Source: Dyella silvatica (GTDB taxonomy: Bacteria > Pseudomonadota > Gammaproteobacteria > Xanthomonadales > Rhodanobacteraceae). Taken from it: a stretch of 64,000 bases of DNA. Positions 27,811-36,649 of the stretch are shown in pieces; position 1 is the stretch's first letter; each line of letters starts with the position of its first letter. Where the stretch lies: contig NZ_JAPDPE010000001.1 of assembly GCF_026283955.1 (NCBI RefSeq), positions 62,001-126,000 on the forward strand, given 5' to 3'. The position numbers and the translations under genes were made by a program. Under the pieces are notes generated by a model, which saw only the letters and a program-made list of their open reading frames with translations, ran no database searches and had not been told where the DNA came from.

Positions 27811-30336
27811 TTACTGGCAGGCTTCGCAGTACTCGGGGTTTTCCAGTGAGCAGAACACCGCGGCATTGGCCTGGTCTTGTGCGATCGCCGACGGGTCGGC
27901 GATCGGCGCACTGGTTTTTGCCGGCGCCGTTACCGTGGTCTTGGTGATGCGGGTGGCTGGACGCGAGCGCAGGTAATAGGTGGTTTTGACACCGGCCTTC
28001 CACGCATACATATACATCGAGCTGAGCTGACCGATGTTCGGGTTTTCCATGAACAGGTTCAGCGACTGGCTTTGATCGATATACGCACCGCGCGCGGCGG
28101 CAAGTTCGATCAAGGCCTTCTGCGGCAGTTCCCACACGGTGCGGTAAATCGAGCGCAGCCGCTCGGGAATCGCCGTGATGCCTTGAATCGAGCCTTCGTC
28201 CAGCTTGATCGCATCACGAATTTCCGCGGTCCACAGGCCCAGCGTCTTCAGCTCGTCGACCAGGTAACGGTTGACCACCAGGAAGTCGCCCGACAGCGTT
28301 TCGCGCTTGAACAGGTTGCTGACCTGCGGCTCGATGCACTCATAGCAACCGGCGATCGAGGCGATCGTGGCGGTGGGGGCGATGGCGATCAACAGCGAGT
28401 TGCGCAGGCCGTGGGCCTTGATCTTCTCGCGCAAGGCATCCCAACGCGCACTGTCGTGCGGCTGTGCCTGCGTCCAGTAGTCGAACTGCAGTTCGCCATT
28501 GGCCGCGCGGCTTTCGGCAAAGCCCGGATGCGCACCGGCCTGCTCGGCCATCTCGTTGGACATCGACAAGGCGTTGAAATAAATCTCTTCGGCAATGCGT
28601 GTCGACAGTGCCAAGGCTTCGGCCGAGTCGAACGGCATGCGCAGTTTGAAGAACACATCCTGCAAGCCCATCACACCCAGGCCGACCGGGCGCCATTTGC
28701 GATTGGCGGTGGCGGCGGTATCGATCGGATAGAAGTTGAGATCGATCACCCGGTCCAGCTGACGCACAGCAGTACGCGCGGTGGCGGCGAGTTTCTCGAA
28801 ATCGAACGCGCCATCGACCACATGCCGGGCCAGATTGATCGAGCCGAGGTTGCACACTGCCGTTTCGCCATCCGAGGTGACTTCCAGAATCTCGGTGCAC
28901 AGGTTCGACAAGTGGATGACGTTCTCGGGTTTGGCCGTCTGGTTGCTGGTGGCGTTGCTGCGATCCTTGAAAGTAATCCAGCCATTGCCGGTCTGCGCCA
29001 GCGTGCGCAGCATGCGGGCATACAGTTCGCGAGCCTTGACCTTTTTCGAGGCGATGCCGTTGGCTTCGGCTTCGCGATAAGCGCGCTCGAAGGTCTCGCC
29101 CCAGCTATCGACGAAGTGCGGCACGATTTTCGGATCGAACAGCGACCAGTCGCCGTCGCTCTCGACCCGGCGCATGAATTCGTCGGGAATCCAGTTGGCC
29201 AGGTTGAGGTTGTGCGTGCGGCGGGCTTCGTCGCCGGTGTTGTCGCGCAGTTCGAGGAACTCCTCGATGTCTGCATGCCATGGCTCCAGGTAAACGCAGG
29301 CCGCGCCTTTGCGCTTGCCGCCCTGGTTGACCGCGGCCACCGAGGCGTCCAGGGTCTTCAGCCACGGTACCAGGCCGTTGGAGTGACCGTTGGTGCCCTT
29401 GATCAGCGAACCGCGCGAACGCACCCGCGAGTAGGCCAGGCCAATGCCGCCGGCGAACTTGCTGAGCTTGGCCACGTCGGCGTACTTGTCGTAGATCGAC
29501 TCCAGCGAATCGGTCGGCGAGTCGAGCAAGAAGCAGGAGCTGAGCTGTTCGTGGGTGGTGCCGGCGTTGAACAGCGTCGGCGAGCTGGCGATATATTCCA
29601 GCGACGACAACAAGCGGTACAGCTCCAGCGTCTCGCCGATTTCATTGCCGCCCAGGGCGCAGGCGATACGCATGAAGAAATACTGCGGCGTCTCGATGAC
29701 TTTGCGCTGTTGCGGATGACGCAACAGATAGCGGTCATACACCGTGCGCAGGCCGAAATACTCGAAGCGGCGGGTCGCCAGCGGATCGATCGCGTCATTG
29801 AGCTTGCGTGCGTTGGCCGCCACGAAGTCGCGCAGGCGTGCATTGAGAATGCCCAGTTCCGCACCGCGTGCGATCGACTGCGAATAGCTCTGGATTTCCT
29901 GACCGCTGACTTCTTTGTCGATAAACGCACCCAGCAGGCGCGCGGCGAGCTGGCCGTATTCCGGCTCTTCGGCGGTCAGTGCGGCCGAGGTGCGGATGGA
30001 CAGTTCGTCCAGCTCTTGGGTGCTGGCGCCGTCATACAGGCCGCCGATGGTTTTCAATGCCACGCGCAGCGGATCGACGCCGTGCAGGCCTTCGCCGCTG
30101 CGGGTGACCGCGCGGACGATCTTATTGACGTCGACGATTTCATGGCCGCCGTTGCGCTTGGTCACGCGCATCTGGCCGGGATTATGGGGAGGGGTCAAAG
30201 CAAAAGGGGCTTCCATGGCCGGTGTTGGTTTGCTTTCGGGCATGGCCGCGTTCGCCTCATGGGCGTCGGCGACAACGGCGGATGCGTCCACACCAGCGGC
30301 AGTGCGTTCGCGCGTGGTGGTATCAAGAGGTTGCAT
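27811..30336 (-). CDS. nrdA: Class Ia ribonucleoside-diphosphate reductase, large (alpha) subunit
   Basis: 841 residues from the ATG at 30336, which has CGGAG upstream; the frame is open further but into the leader. An N-terminal ATP-cone (MRVTKRNGGHEIVDVNKIV, about residues 60-150) gives allosteric control. The ten-stranded barrel follows, with the redox cysteine in QLSSCFLLD, the NLCTEI cysteine of the active-site loop, and the C-terminal redox pair in YCEACQ. It reduces ribonucleotides to deoxyribonucleotides with NrdB, aerobically. A cobalamin riboswitch precedes the gene, so it is expected to be shut off when B12 is plentiful. The following nrdB is damaged. Confidence 0.96.
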   Translation of the reverse strand: MQPLDTTTRERTAAGVDASAVVADAHEANAAMPESKPTPAMEAPFALTPPHNPGQMRVTKRNGGHEIVDVNKIVRAVTRSGEGLHGVDPLRVALKTIGGLYDGASTQELDELSIRTSAALTAEEPEYGQLAARLLGAFIDKEVSGQEIQSYSQSIARGAELGILNARLRDFVAANARKLNDAIDPLATRRFEYFGLRTVYDRYLLRHPQQRKVIETPQYFFMRIACALGGNEIGETLELYRLLSSLEYIASSPTLFNAGTTHEQLSSCFLLDSPTDSLESIYDKYADVAKLSKFAGGIGLAYSRVRSRGSLIKGTNGHSNGLVPWLKTLDASVAAVNQGGKRKGAACVYLEPWHADIEEFLELRDNTGDEARRTHNLNLANWIPDEFMRRVESDGDWSLFDPKIVPHFVDSWGETFERAYREAEANGIASKKVKARELYARMLRTLAQTGNGWITFKDRSNATSNQTAKPENVIHLSNLCTEILEVTSDGETAVCNLGSINLARHVVDGAFDFEKLAATARTAVRQLDRVIDLNFYPIDTAATANRKWRPVGLGVMGLQDVFFKLRMPFDSAEALALSTRIAEEIYFNALSMSNEMAEQAGAHPGFAESRAANGELQFDYWTQAQPHDSARWDALREKIKAHGLRNSLLIAIAPTATIASIAGCYECIEPQVSNLFKRETLSGDFLVVNRYLVDELKTLGLWTAEIRDAIKLDEGSIQGITAIPERLRSIYRTVWELPQKALIELAAARGAYIDQSQSLNLFMENPNIGQLSSMYMYAWKAGVKTTYYLRSRPATRITKTTVTAPAKTSAPIADPSAIAQDQANAAVFCSLENPEYCEACQ

Positions 30337-30414
30337 GGCATCGCTCCGAGAATGAATCAAACGCCTGCTCCCGAGCGCAGGGCTGAAGTAGTGGCTAGCA
30401 GGGACGGTCGGTCG

Positions 30415-30432
30415 GCGGGGCTGACGCCCCGC
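30415..30432 (-). promoter_or_regulatory. Hairpin in the nrdA leader, possible expression platform
   Basis: GCGGGGCTGACGCCCCGC is a compact hairpin between the cobalamin aptamer and the nrdA start codon. It lacks a U-tract, so if it takes part in the switch it is more likely through an alternative fold than as a simple terminator. Confidence 0.4.
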
Positions 30433-30494
30433 AGCACGACGCGCCTCCCCGCGGAAGCCGCCACCACTCATCGCAGCGCTGAAAGACTGCGATG

Positions 30495-30680
30495 TGTCGG
30501 CAGGTCTTCGGACTCGCGGACATGAGCCTTTCGGCTCGCCTACTTGTCCCCGCTTCCCAGCCGCTGCTGGCCAGTGCTATGGGGGCTTTCGTTTCCACTT
30601 ACCGCTGCGGGGCAGTCCCGGATTCACACCGGATTCCCTATTAAGCCGATCCGACCGTAGGTCTGAGAAAGGCACCGACA
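30495..30680 (-). ncRNA. Cobalamin (B12) riboswitch in the nrdA leader
   Basis: Read on the minus strand this shows the standard order of conserved B12-box elements: GGTGCC near the 5' end, AGGGAATCCGGTGTGAATCC, GGGACTGCCCCGCAGCGGT, then GAGTCCGAAGACCTGCC near the 3' end. Outer stem TGTCGG/CCGACA is closed by bases 30495-30500 and 30675-30680. It ends about 160 bp before the nrdA start. In bacteria where this aptamer lies before class I reductase genes, a B12-dependent class II reductase is generally present as the alternative. Confidence 0.95.
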
Positions 30681-30683
30681 GGG

Positions 30684-30740
30684 CACAACATATCGGGTGC
30701 CAGGGGGCGGGTCAACCCAATAACTTGTGGATATGTCGGT
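30684..30740. promoter_or_regulatory. Possible pair of NrdR boxes with DnaA-like site upstream of the nrdA riboswitch
   Basis: Two 16-bp sites centred on ATAT, CACAACATATCGGGTG (30684-30699) and TTGTGGATATGTCGGT (30725-30740), are 41 bp apart, about four DNA turns. Both are imperfect matches to the NrdR pattern. A DnaA-like TTATCCACC overlaps the second on the minus strand (to about 30746). Confidence 0.4.
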
Positions 30741-30847
30741 GGATAAGCCGCTTCACCCCAGCTGTGACGCGAGCTTGGCCGATCGCAAAAAAAGTTCTTG
30801 GGCGGGTCGCCTGATCCGGCGAAGCGGAGCGGATGACCTAGCTGATG

Positions 30848-31831
30848 TCAGGCTAAGGTGATGACCGCCAGGGAGGTCTCGGTGACCACGGCGAAACGCG
30901 GGTGGGTGGGGTGGACCGCAATGATCGGGCGGGGATGGGGCCAGAGACCGTGCTCGGCGGCCGGGGCATGGTGAATCTTCAGCTCTGGCCACGCCAGCTG
31001 AGTCAGGCCATCGGGCGTACTCCAGCGCAAATCCTCCTCAACATATACAAGGCCGCCCGCGCAGGGGTAGAGCGGGCCGAGCGGATTCCAGTCGCGCTGG
31101 CGTTGACTCCAGGCGTGTCGAGCCAGGGACCAGATGCCGGATTCACCAGCGCCGAGATCGTCGGATTCGTCATCGAGTTCGTCTTCATCGTTGGTCGTGA
31201 CCACGATGTGCTGCGCATCGTGCCAGCCGGCGCTGGCTACTTGGCCATTTATCGGTGGCGCAAGGTCAGCGCTATCGAGTGATGCAGGTTGGCTCAGCGC
31301 TTCGGCGACGTCATAAACATGCAGCACATTCCATGGATGCCAGACCCAGCCAGCCGAGAGCAGATAACGCCCATCGGGGCTGAATTGCAGGCGCGAATGG
31401 AATACATCGATAGCCTCGCTTTCGCGTTGGGTCAGCCGCTGGCCCTCGGCGAGCGTCTCTATCTCGATGCGGTTGTAACTGTCGGGGCAGTGCGCCATGA
31501 CCTCGCGGCCGTCAGGCAGCATGCCCAGGGCAACGGGGTAATCGTAGGCATCGGCGAAATAGAAGCTGCGATTGATCTCGCGCAGGACGTGACCGTGTTC
31601 GAGTACCAGCCCTTTAGTTTGCCGGTCGGCATAGATCACGCTGAAACGGCCCGATGGCGAACCTACCGCGCGACCGAACGAGTACGCGTAGTTGACTACA
31701 GCCGAGGGTTCAGCGCCGCTGGCCAGCCACCGGCGCCCTCCACCGACCCAGTCCACCAGTTCGTTGCCTTCCCAGATCAGTGACTGAGGCCGCGTCCGGG
31801 TGGGTAAATGCTCGATACCTGCTTTTTTCAC
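30848..31831 (-). CDS. Hypothetical protein with beta-propeller (WD40-like) repeats
   Basis: 327 residues without a signal peptide or membrane segment. Several stretches look like propeller blades: SPSGRFSVIYAD, MLPDGREVMAHC, FSPDGRYLLSAGWVW with NVLHVYDVAEAL, and HPTHPRFAVVTE. An acidic loop (EDELDDESDDLGAGE) lies in the last third. Such proteins usually act as scaffolds, but there is no partner gene that explains this one. It stands alone, read away from the nrdA promoter region, with a short leader of 47 bp between it and the next gene downstream of it in sequence. Confidence 0.65.
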   Translation of the reverse strand: MKKAGIEHLPTRTRPQSLIWEGNELVDWVGGGRRWLASGAEPSAVVNYAYSFGRAVGSPSGRFSVIYADRQTKGLVLEHGHVLREINRSFYFADAYDYPVALGMLPDGREVMAHCPDSYNRIEIETLAEGQRLTQRESEAIDVFHSRLQFSPDGRYLLSAGWVWHPWNVLHVYDVAEALSQPASLDSADLAPPINGQVASAGWHDAQHIVVTTNDEDELDDESDDLGAGESGIWSLARHAWSQRQRDWNPLGPLYPCAGGLVYVEEDLRWSTPDGLTQLAWPELKIHHAPAAEHGLWPHPRPIIAVHPTHPRFAVVTETSLAVITLA

Positions 31832-31878
31832 GATGTCGCTTCCTGCGATGGGGCTCTGGCCGTTAAGTCAAGATGGCC

Positions 31879-32292
31879 TCAAGGCACGATGCTGACGTCG
31901 ATCTCGATCGGGTAGGGCACCGGTTTTTCGGGTGGGGTGGGCAGGGTCCAGCTGGCGAACTGGCCGGCGAAGCAGTTGGCGACCGGAGTGGCCGGGAAGA
32001 CGTCGACATGCGCGGGCTTGCCATCGGCCTGCACCTCGCTGACCAGGGTGAACGGCGCTTTGTTGGCCGGGGCGTTGCTGTCGATGCAGGCTTTCAGCGC
32101 ATTGGTGGTCGGGTTGCCGATCTTGGCCCAGAGCTGGGTCTGGTAGGTCGAGCCGGCGGCGGTGGCTTCGGTCAGTTTGGCCTGGGTCACGCGCGAGGCG
32201 AAGCTGTTTTGAGATGCGTCGGTGGGGGCGAGCAACAGGGCGGCGGCAAGCAAGATCGACATGGCGGGTATCCAGGCGGGTGAGTGGCGCAC
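31879..32292 (-). CDS. Small secreted hypothetical protein
   Basis: 137 residues starting MRHSPAW, or possibly at the second methionine eleven residues later. A signal peptide ends near PTDAS. The mature part has two cysteines (ALKACIDSN and VANCFAGQ) and a block that resembles an energy-transducer or TonB-like C-terminal strand pattern only weakly. I cannot name a family. It is read in the same direction as the propeller-like gene that follows, 47 bp apart, and may share a transcript with it. Confidence 0.55.
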   Translation of the reverse strand: MRHSPAWIPAMSILLAAALLLAPTDASQNSFASRVTQAKLTEATAAGSTYQTQLWAKIGNPTTNALKACIDSNAPANKAPFTLVSEVQADGKPAHVDVFPATPVANCFAGQFASWTLPTPPEKPVPYPIEIDVSIVP

Positions 32293-32386
32293 GTTAGCAG
32301 TTCTGCCGGGGATGCTCTGCTGGCAGGGGCGTGCGCGGGGTGATCAGTGTGTTCACTTCATGGGCGAGAGCGCACCCCCTCCCGGC

Positions 32387-32458
32387 CTCCCCCTGCAGAC
32401 AGGGGGAGGAGCTACAGCTTGCTTCGTTTGGACTCCCTCCCCTGCTTGCAGGGGAGGG
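32387..32458. repeat. Two tandem GC-rich dyad repeats
   Basis: CCTCCCCCTGC with its inverted partner (32387-32409) and CCCTCCCCTGC with GCAGGGGAGGG (32435-32458). They occupy much of the 232-bp gap between zapE and the small secreted protein gene. Confidence 0.6.
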
Positions 32459-32524
32459 CTGGGGAGGGGTCAAGCTTGCAGCAGGTTTAGGCACAAGCCA
32501 TAAGACACAAGCGTAGGCTTAACC

Positions 32525-33640
32525 TCAGTCCGCCCGATGCTCTAGCGCCAGGTATTCCTCGCTTTGCATTTCGATCAGGCGCGATTCGGTGCGGCCGAAC
32601 TCGGCGCGCAAACGCTCGCCGTCGTACAGTTCGGTGATCGGCGCGGCGGCTGACAGCACCAGCTTGACGTGGCGGTCGTAGAACTCATCCACCAGCAGCA
32701 CGAAGCGTTTGGCGGCGTCCTCGCTGTAGATACTGAATTGCGGCACGTTGGAGACGATGATGGCCGGGCCGGCCTTGGCCAGTTCGATGTAGTCGGCGAC
32801 CGCACGCGGGCCTTCGCACAGGTCGGGAAAGTCGAACCAGAGAATATTGTCGGCGCGTTTGCGCAACGGAATGGGGCGGTCGTTGATGGTGATGTCGCCA
32901 CCGTCCTGCGCCTCGCCCTGCGCCTGGGTGGTGAAAATCCGGGTCAGCGCACGCTCGGCCTCGACCCCGGGCGGGGTGTGATAAACCGGGGCTTGCGACA
33001 AAGCACGCAAACGCCAGTCGTGCGCCGAAATCATTTCGACGACATGGCAATGCTTTTCGATCAAGGCGATGGCGGGCAGAAAGCGCGCGCGCTGCAAGCC
33101 GTCTTTGTACAAGTTGGCCGGCGCGGTATTGGAGGTGGTGACCAGGCTGACGCCGCGTTCGGTAAGTGCTTGCAGCAGCGTGGCGAGAATCATCGCATCG
33201 CCGATGTCGTTGACCAGGAATTCGTCCAGGCACAGCACGCGGCAGCGGCCGGCGATGCCGGCAGCCACATCGAGCAGCGGGTCTTGCCGCTCGCCGAGGG
33301 CGCGCAGGCTTTCGTGCACCTCGCCCATGAAGCGGTGATAGTGGCGGCGCAGCGCGATACCCGGCGGCAGGCTGGAGACGAACAAATCCATCAAAAAGGT
33401 TTTGCCGCGGCCGACACTGCCCCATAGATACAGGCCGGGCACCAGCGCGGTCGATTCGTTGCCGAGCAGTGATTTCAGCCGCCCGAACAAGCCATTGCTT
33501 TCGGGGGCGGCGGTCAGCGCGGCATACATGCGGTCGAACTCGGGCAGCAGCATTTGCTGCGCCGGGTCGGCTTCCCAGCGGTGTGCGGCAATGCCTTCCT
33601 GATAACGCGCGCTGGGCGCGATGGATGGGTTTTCACTCAT
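32525..33640 (-). CDS. zapE: Cell division protein ZapE (AFG1-like ATPase)
   Basis: 371 residues of the AFG1/ZapE P-loop ATPase family. Walker A is GSVGRGKT at residues 74-81 and Walker B is RVLCLDEF near residue 140, followed by the family block VNDIGDAMIL and a TSNTAPANLYKDGLQR sensor region. ZapE binds FtsZ at the division site and is needed under anaerobic or heat stress in E. coli; the mitochondrial relative handles respiratory chain proteins. The next gene on the same strand (33686-34696) lies 45 bp upstream. Confidence 0.93.
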   Translation of the reverse strand: MSENPSIAPSARYQEGIAAHRWEADPAQQMLLPEFDRMYAALTAAPESNGLFGRLKSLLGNESTALVPGLYLWGSVGRGKTFLMDLFVSSLPPGIALRRHYHRFMGEVHESLRALGERQDPLLDVAAGIAGRCRVLCLDEFLVNDIGDAMILATLLQALTERGVSLVTTSNTAPANLYKDGLQRARFLPAIALIEKHCHVVEMISAHDWRLRALSQAPVYHTPPGVEAERALTRIFTTQAQGEAQDGGDITINDRPIPLRKRADNILWFDFPDLCEGPRAVADYIELAKAGPAIIVSNVPQFSIYSEDAAKRFVLLVDEFYDRHVKLVLSAAAPITELYDGERLRAEFGRTESRLIEMQSEEYLALEHRAD

Positions 33641-33685
33641 AGGGTTTGCTGGGGCTCTACAGCTCAGGCGGGCGCGGCTTTGCGC

Positions 33686-34696
33686 TTACGGCATCCGGTC
33701 GATGGGGAGGGTTTTGTCGTTGTCGTCGTGCCAGCGCTGGATCGTCTTGGGCACGCGCGTTTTCCAGTCCGGCACATTGGTGTAATAGCGCATGCGCACC
33801 TGATTCTTGGCGTCGAACACCAGCAGGCCGATCCACAACTGCTCGCCGTGACTCATCACGATGGCCGCAGTGGTGTTGGCGATGCCGCGCACGAAATAGG
33901 TGCCGACCGTTGCACCCAGGTGGTCCAGGTCGTCCGCCGTGCTGCTCAGGTTCACCGTGTCCAGCAGGGTGCCGTAGTCTTTGCCCAGCAATTGGCGTGC
34001 GGCCAAATCCTGCGCTGGTTGGTCCAGCACCTTGAGGCTGAGCAGAGTGGGGGCGGGCTTGGCCTCGGCGATCGCGACGGGGACATAGTCGCCACCGTAG
34101 CCGACCCCGATGGCGGCTCCGCAGTCGGCGTCGTTTTGGTTCACCGCCAATCGCTGGCCGCGTAGCTGGAACGCCAGTACGCAGCGGTCGTCAGGATGCG
34201 CTTGACCTTGCTGGCCGTTCACCAGCAACTGGCCGGTGACGCTGCTTACGTGTGCTCCGTTGAAGGCCTGGATAGAGAAGTTCAGTCGCGGCAGGTCGCC
34301 CCACAGCAGCAAGTCGGCACCGACGCTGGGATTGTTGCTGTTGAGTGTCCAGCGCTGTTGCCAGCGCATCGGATCCGGCGCCTGCATGCCCTTGCCAGCT
34401 GCCAAGGCACTCAGGCGCTGATGGTAGTTCCAGGTCAGGCAGGTCTTGTCGTCGTTGCAGGCGTCACGCTGCTTGAGCCAGTTGCGTTGCACGCGCAGCA
34501 GTGCCGCGTCGCCTGGCGTGGCCGCCATCGCCTGGTGGAAAGCGCTGGCTAGCTGGCTATCGAGTTGGGATAGAGCCGGGTCGGCGCAAACGGTTTTCTC
34601 GACGGTGGACTGCGCCTTGTGGCAGTCGAAGCCGGCGGCATGGGCGAACAGAGGCAGGGCGAGCAGGACCGCGGCGGTCCAGGGCAGCAGGCGCAT
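33686..34696 (-). CDS. Exported protein with LprI/DUF1311-like N-terminal domain
   Basis: 336 residues from the ATG at 34696, which has GGAG upstream (an ATG at 34723 is less likely). A signal peptide ends at FAHA. The next 85 residues have the four-cysteine LprI pattern: FDCHKAQSTVEKTVCADPALSQLD and later RDACNDDKTCLTW, as in lysozyme-inhibitor-type periplasmic proteins. The last 240 residues are an unrecognised, mostly beta domain. It starts 2 bp downstream of the end of the alpha/beta hydrolase gene and precedes zapE, so the three could be one transcript. Periplasmic role only inferred. Confidence 0.7.
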   Translation of the reverse strand: MRLLPWTAAVLLALPLFAHAAGFDCHKAQSTVEKTVCADPALSQLDSQLASAFHQAMAATPGDAALLRVQRNWLKQRDACNDDKTCLTWNYHQRLSALAAGKGMQAPDPMRWQQRWTLNSNNPSVGADLLLWGDLPRLNFSIQAFNGAHVSSVTGQLLVNGQQGQAHPDDRCVLAFQLRGQRLAVNQNDADCGAAIGVGYGGDYVPVAIAEAKPAPTLLSLKVLDQPAQDLAARQLLGKDYGTLLDTVNLSSTADDLDHLGATVGTYFVRGIANTTAAIVMSHGEQLWIGLLVFDAKNQVRMRYYTNVPDWKTRVPKTIQRWHDDNDKTLPIDRMP

Positions 34697-34698
34697 GT

Positions 34699-35385
34699 TC
34701 AACTCCGTGAGGGGGGGAGCCATTCGCGTACGGCGTGCTTTACGGCGCCGCGTAAATCCATCAACCGGCGATGGAAAAAATGGCTGGTTTCCGGCATGCG
34801 TATCAGCTCGGGCGGATCCTGCATGCTGTCGATCCAGTCGAAGACGGCCTGTGGTTCGACCACTTCGTCTTCCTCACCTTGCACCACCAGCCAGGGGCTG
34901 GTCGGCAGCTCGATGGTTTCGAACGGCCAGCGCCCGGCCGGAGGCGCAATGCTGATCAGCGCATCGGCGCGCAAGCGTACCGCGTTGCGAATCGTCACAT
35001 AGCTGCCGAACGAGAACCCGGCCAGCCATAAAGCATCGCTGGGGCGCACGCGGCGCACCCAGTCGACCACGGCGGCAAGATCATCGCCCTCGCCGTTGCC
35101 GTCGTCGAAGCTGCCCTCAGAGTCGCCGGTGCCGCGAAAATTGAAGCGCACGGTGTCCAGGCCGGATTCGCGCAGGGCGCGCTCGACCATGGTCACCACT
35201 TTGTTATGCATGGTGCCGCCTTGCAGCGGGTGGGGATGGCAGATGATGGCCACGCCACGGCGCGCGGTCGGAGGTTCGGCGACATCGCTAATGGTTTCGA
35301 GCTTGCCGGATGGGCCGGAGAGCGTGAAGCTGGCCGCTTGTTCGGGGAAACCGGCGGGATCGGCGGGGAGCGCGATGGGATTCAT
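34699..35385 (-). CDS. Alpha/beta hydrolase, short-chain type
   Basis: 228 residues from the ATG at 35385; the frame is open as far as 36003 but that part is antisense to acpH. The fold signatures are AIICHPHPLQGGTMHNKVV (oxyanion region), the RFNFRGTGDSEG strand-turn, the nucleophile elbow GFSFGSY, an acidic residue in VVQGEEDEVV and the histidine in SHFFHRR. This set marks the group of small dienelactone-hydrolase-like or YjaE-like esterases. Cytoplasmic; substrate unknown. It is read toward the LprI-like gene, 2 bp away, and divergently from acpH, 42 bp away. Confidence 0.88.
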   Translation of the reverse strand: MNPIALPADPAGFPEQAASFTLSGPSGKLETISDVAEPPTARRGVAIICHPHPLQGGTMHNKVVTMVERALRESGLDTVRFNFRGTGDSEGSFDDGNGEGDDLAAVVDWVRRVRPSDALWLAGFSFGSYVTIRNAVRLRADALISIAPPAGRWPFETIELPTSPWLVVQGEEDEVVEPQAVFDWIDSMQDPPELIRMPETSHFFHRRLMDLRGAVKHAVREWLPPSRS

Positions 35386-35427
35386 GCGGCGAATGATAAC
35401 TGGCCGATCCCCATGTGGGGGTGATGG

Positions 35428-36015
35428 GTGAATTATCTGGCGCATACCTTGTTGGCAGGCGATGACGAGTGGCTGCAACTGGGCGGCCTGATGGGCGATT
35501 TTGTGCGCGGCCAGCCCGACCCGGCGTTGCCGCCGCGGCTGATCACCGGCATCCGCCTGCATCGCGCCATCGATGTATATACCGACAGCCATCCCGAGGT
35601 GCAGGCTGCGCGGGCCTTGCTGCCGCCGCCGTATCGACGTTACGCGGGCATCTTGCTGGATATGTGGTTCGATCATTGCCTGGCGCGCGATTTCGCGCAT
35701 TGGAGCCAGCAGCCGCTGGCTGCGTTCTCGAGCCGGCTGCGTGAATTGCTGCATCGACAGGATGCCTGGTTGCCGGCGGAGTTGCGCCGGTTTCGCCACT
35801 ATATGGATGCCCATGGCCTGCCTGCGGCTTACGCGGAGCGCGAGGAGATCGGCCTGGCCTTGACCGGTATTTCGCAGCGCCTGAGCCGGGCCAATCCATT
35901 GGCCAGCGCGTTGCCGGTACTGATCGAGCAGGCGCTGCCCCTGCAGGCGCACTTCGAGGCGTTCTTTCCGACATTGCAGGATTTTGCGCAACGCTGGAAG
36001 CACGACGCGGGCTAG
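35428..36015 (+). CDS. acpH: Acyl carrier protein phosphodiesterase
   Basis: 195 residues from a GTG start at 35428 with a G-rich Shine-Dalgarno. It matches the AcpH/DUF479 family over its whole length: MNYLAHTLLA, LMGDFVRGQP, GIRLHRAIDVYTDSHPEV and LLDMWFDHCLARDF contain the conserved metal-binding Asp and His residues of this HD-like fold. AcpH removes the 4'-phosphopantetheine arm from acyl carrier protein. It is monocistronic and ends near a strong hairpin (36053-36078) shared with the convergent cytochrome gene. Confidence 0.88.
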   Translation: MNYLAHTLLAGDDEWLQLGGLMGDFVRGQPDPALPPRLITGIRLHRAIDVYTDSHPEVQAARALLPPPYRRYAGILLDMWFDHCLARDFAHWSQQPLAAFSSRLRELLHRQDAWLPAELRRFRHYMDAHGLPAAYAEREEIGLALTGISQRLSRANPLASALPVLIEQALPLQAHFEAFFPTLQDFAQRWKHDAG

Positions 36016-36052
36016 GGGTTTTTCACATCACGCATACAACCCCGCAGATACA

Positions 36053-36078
36053 ACAACGCCGCTTAAAAGCGGCGTTGT
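36053..36078. terminator. Bidirectional terminator hairpin
   Basis: ACAACGCCGCTT and AAGCGGCGTTGT arms around a short A-rich centre, between the convergent acpH and cytochrome genes. Confidence 0.75.
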
Positions 36079-36115
36079 GAGTACAGCTACCGAACAGTGC
36101 TTACTTGAAGCGAAC

Positions 36116-36649
36116 TTACTTGGACTGGTCGGTCATCCAATGCACAGCATTCTTCACCTGGTCGTCGGTCAGCGACGGCATGCCGCCCTTGGCCGGCATG
36201 GTGTTGCCGTCGGGGCCGTGGTAACCCTCGATAGCATGCTTGACCAGGGTATCCAGGCCTTGAGCGATACGCGGCGCCCACATGCCTTTGTCGCCGACTT
36301 TCGGCGCACCGGCGACACCGGCGGTGTGGCAGCTGTGGCAGAGGCCGTCGTAAATGGTCTTGCCGTCGGTGCTGCCGCCAAAGGCGACCTGCGAGGCGGC
36401 GAGCTTGGCGGCGGCATCTTGCGCCGCCTGCATGGCGGCACGACCGGTGTTGCCGGCGTAGACGGCACCGGCGGGCTCAATCCGCGCGGCGACCTTTTTG
36501 GCGGCCTCGGGATTGATCTCTTTAGGCTCGTGGTCATAAATCAGCCAGGCCATGCCGATCAGAATGACGGTCAACACACTCAGGCCAGCGATCAGCATCG
36601 AGAAGCTGCGCATGAAGCTCTGGTCGGATTTGGTCAGGGAACCGCTCAC
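36116..36649 (-). CDS. Membrane-anchored c-type cytochrome (c5-like)
   Basis: 177 residues from the GTG at 36649, which has GGAG at the right distance; an upstream TTG at 36685 is less likely. One membrane anchor (about residues 15-38) is followed by a helical spacer with many alanines and one haem domain: the haem-binding CHSCH motif in YDGLCHSCHTAG and the axial methionine in AKGGMPSL. This is the shape of the c5-type electron carriers that hand electrons to terminal oxidases or other periplasmic partners. It has its own promoter region, opposite the RND operon. Confidence 0.88.
   Translation of the reverse strand: MSGSLTKSDQSFMRSFSMLIAGLSVLTVILIGMAWLIYDHEPKEINPEAAKKVAARIEPAGAVYAGNTGRAAMQAAQDAAAKLAASQVAFGGSTDGKTIYDGLCHSCHTAGVAGAPKVGDKGMWAPRIAQGLDTLVKHAIEGYHGPDGNTMPAKGGMPSLTDDQVKNAVHWMTDQSK

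Noticed and set aside
27877-30525. 882-codon open frame on the plus strand opposite nrdA
   Set aside because: It is a shadow of nrdA caused by high GC; no domain or start signal.
35386-36003. N-terminal extension of the alpha/beta hydrolase frame
   Set aside because: Runs antisense to acpH; the ATG at 35385 gives the normal hydrolase length.
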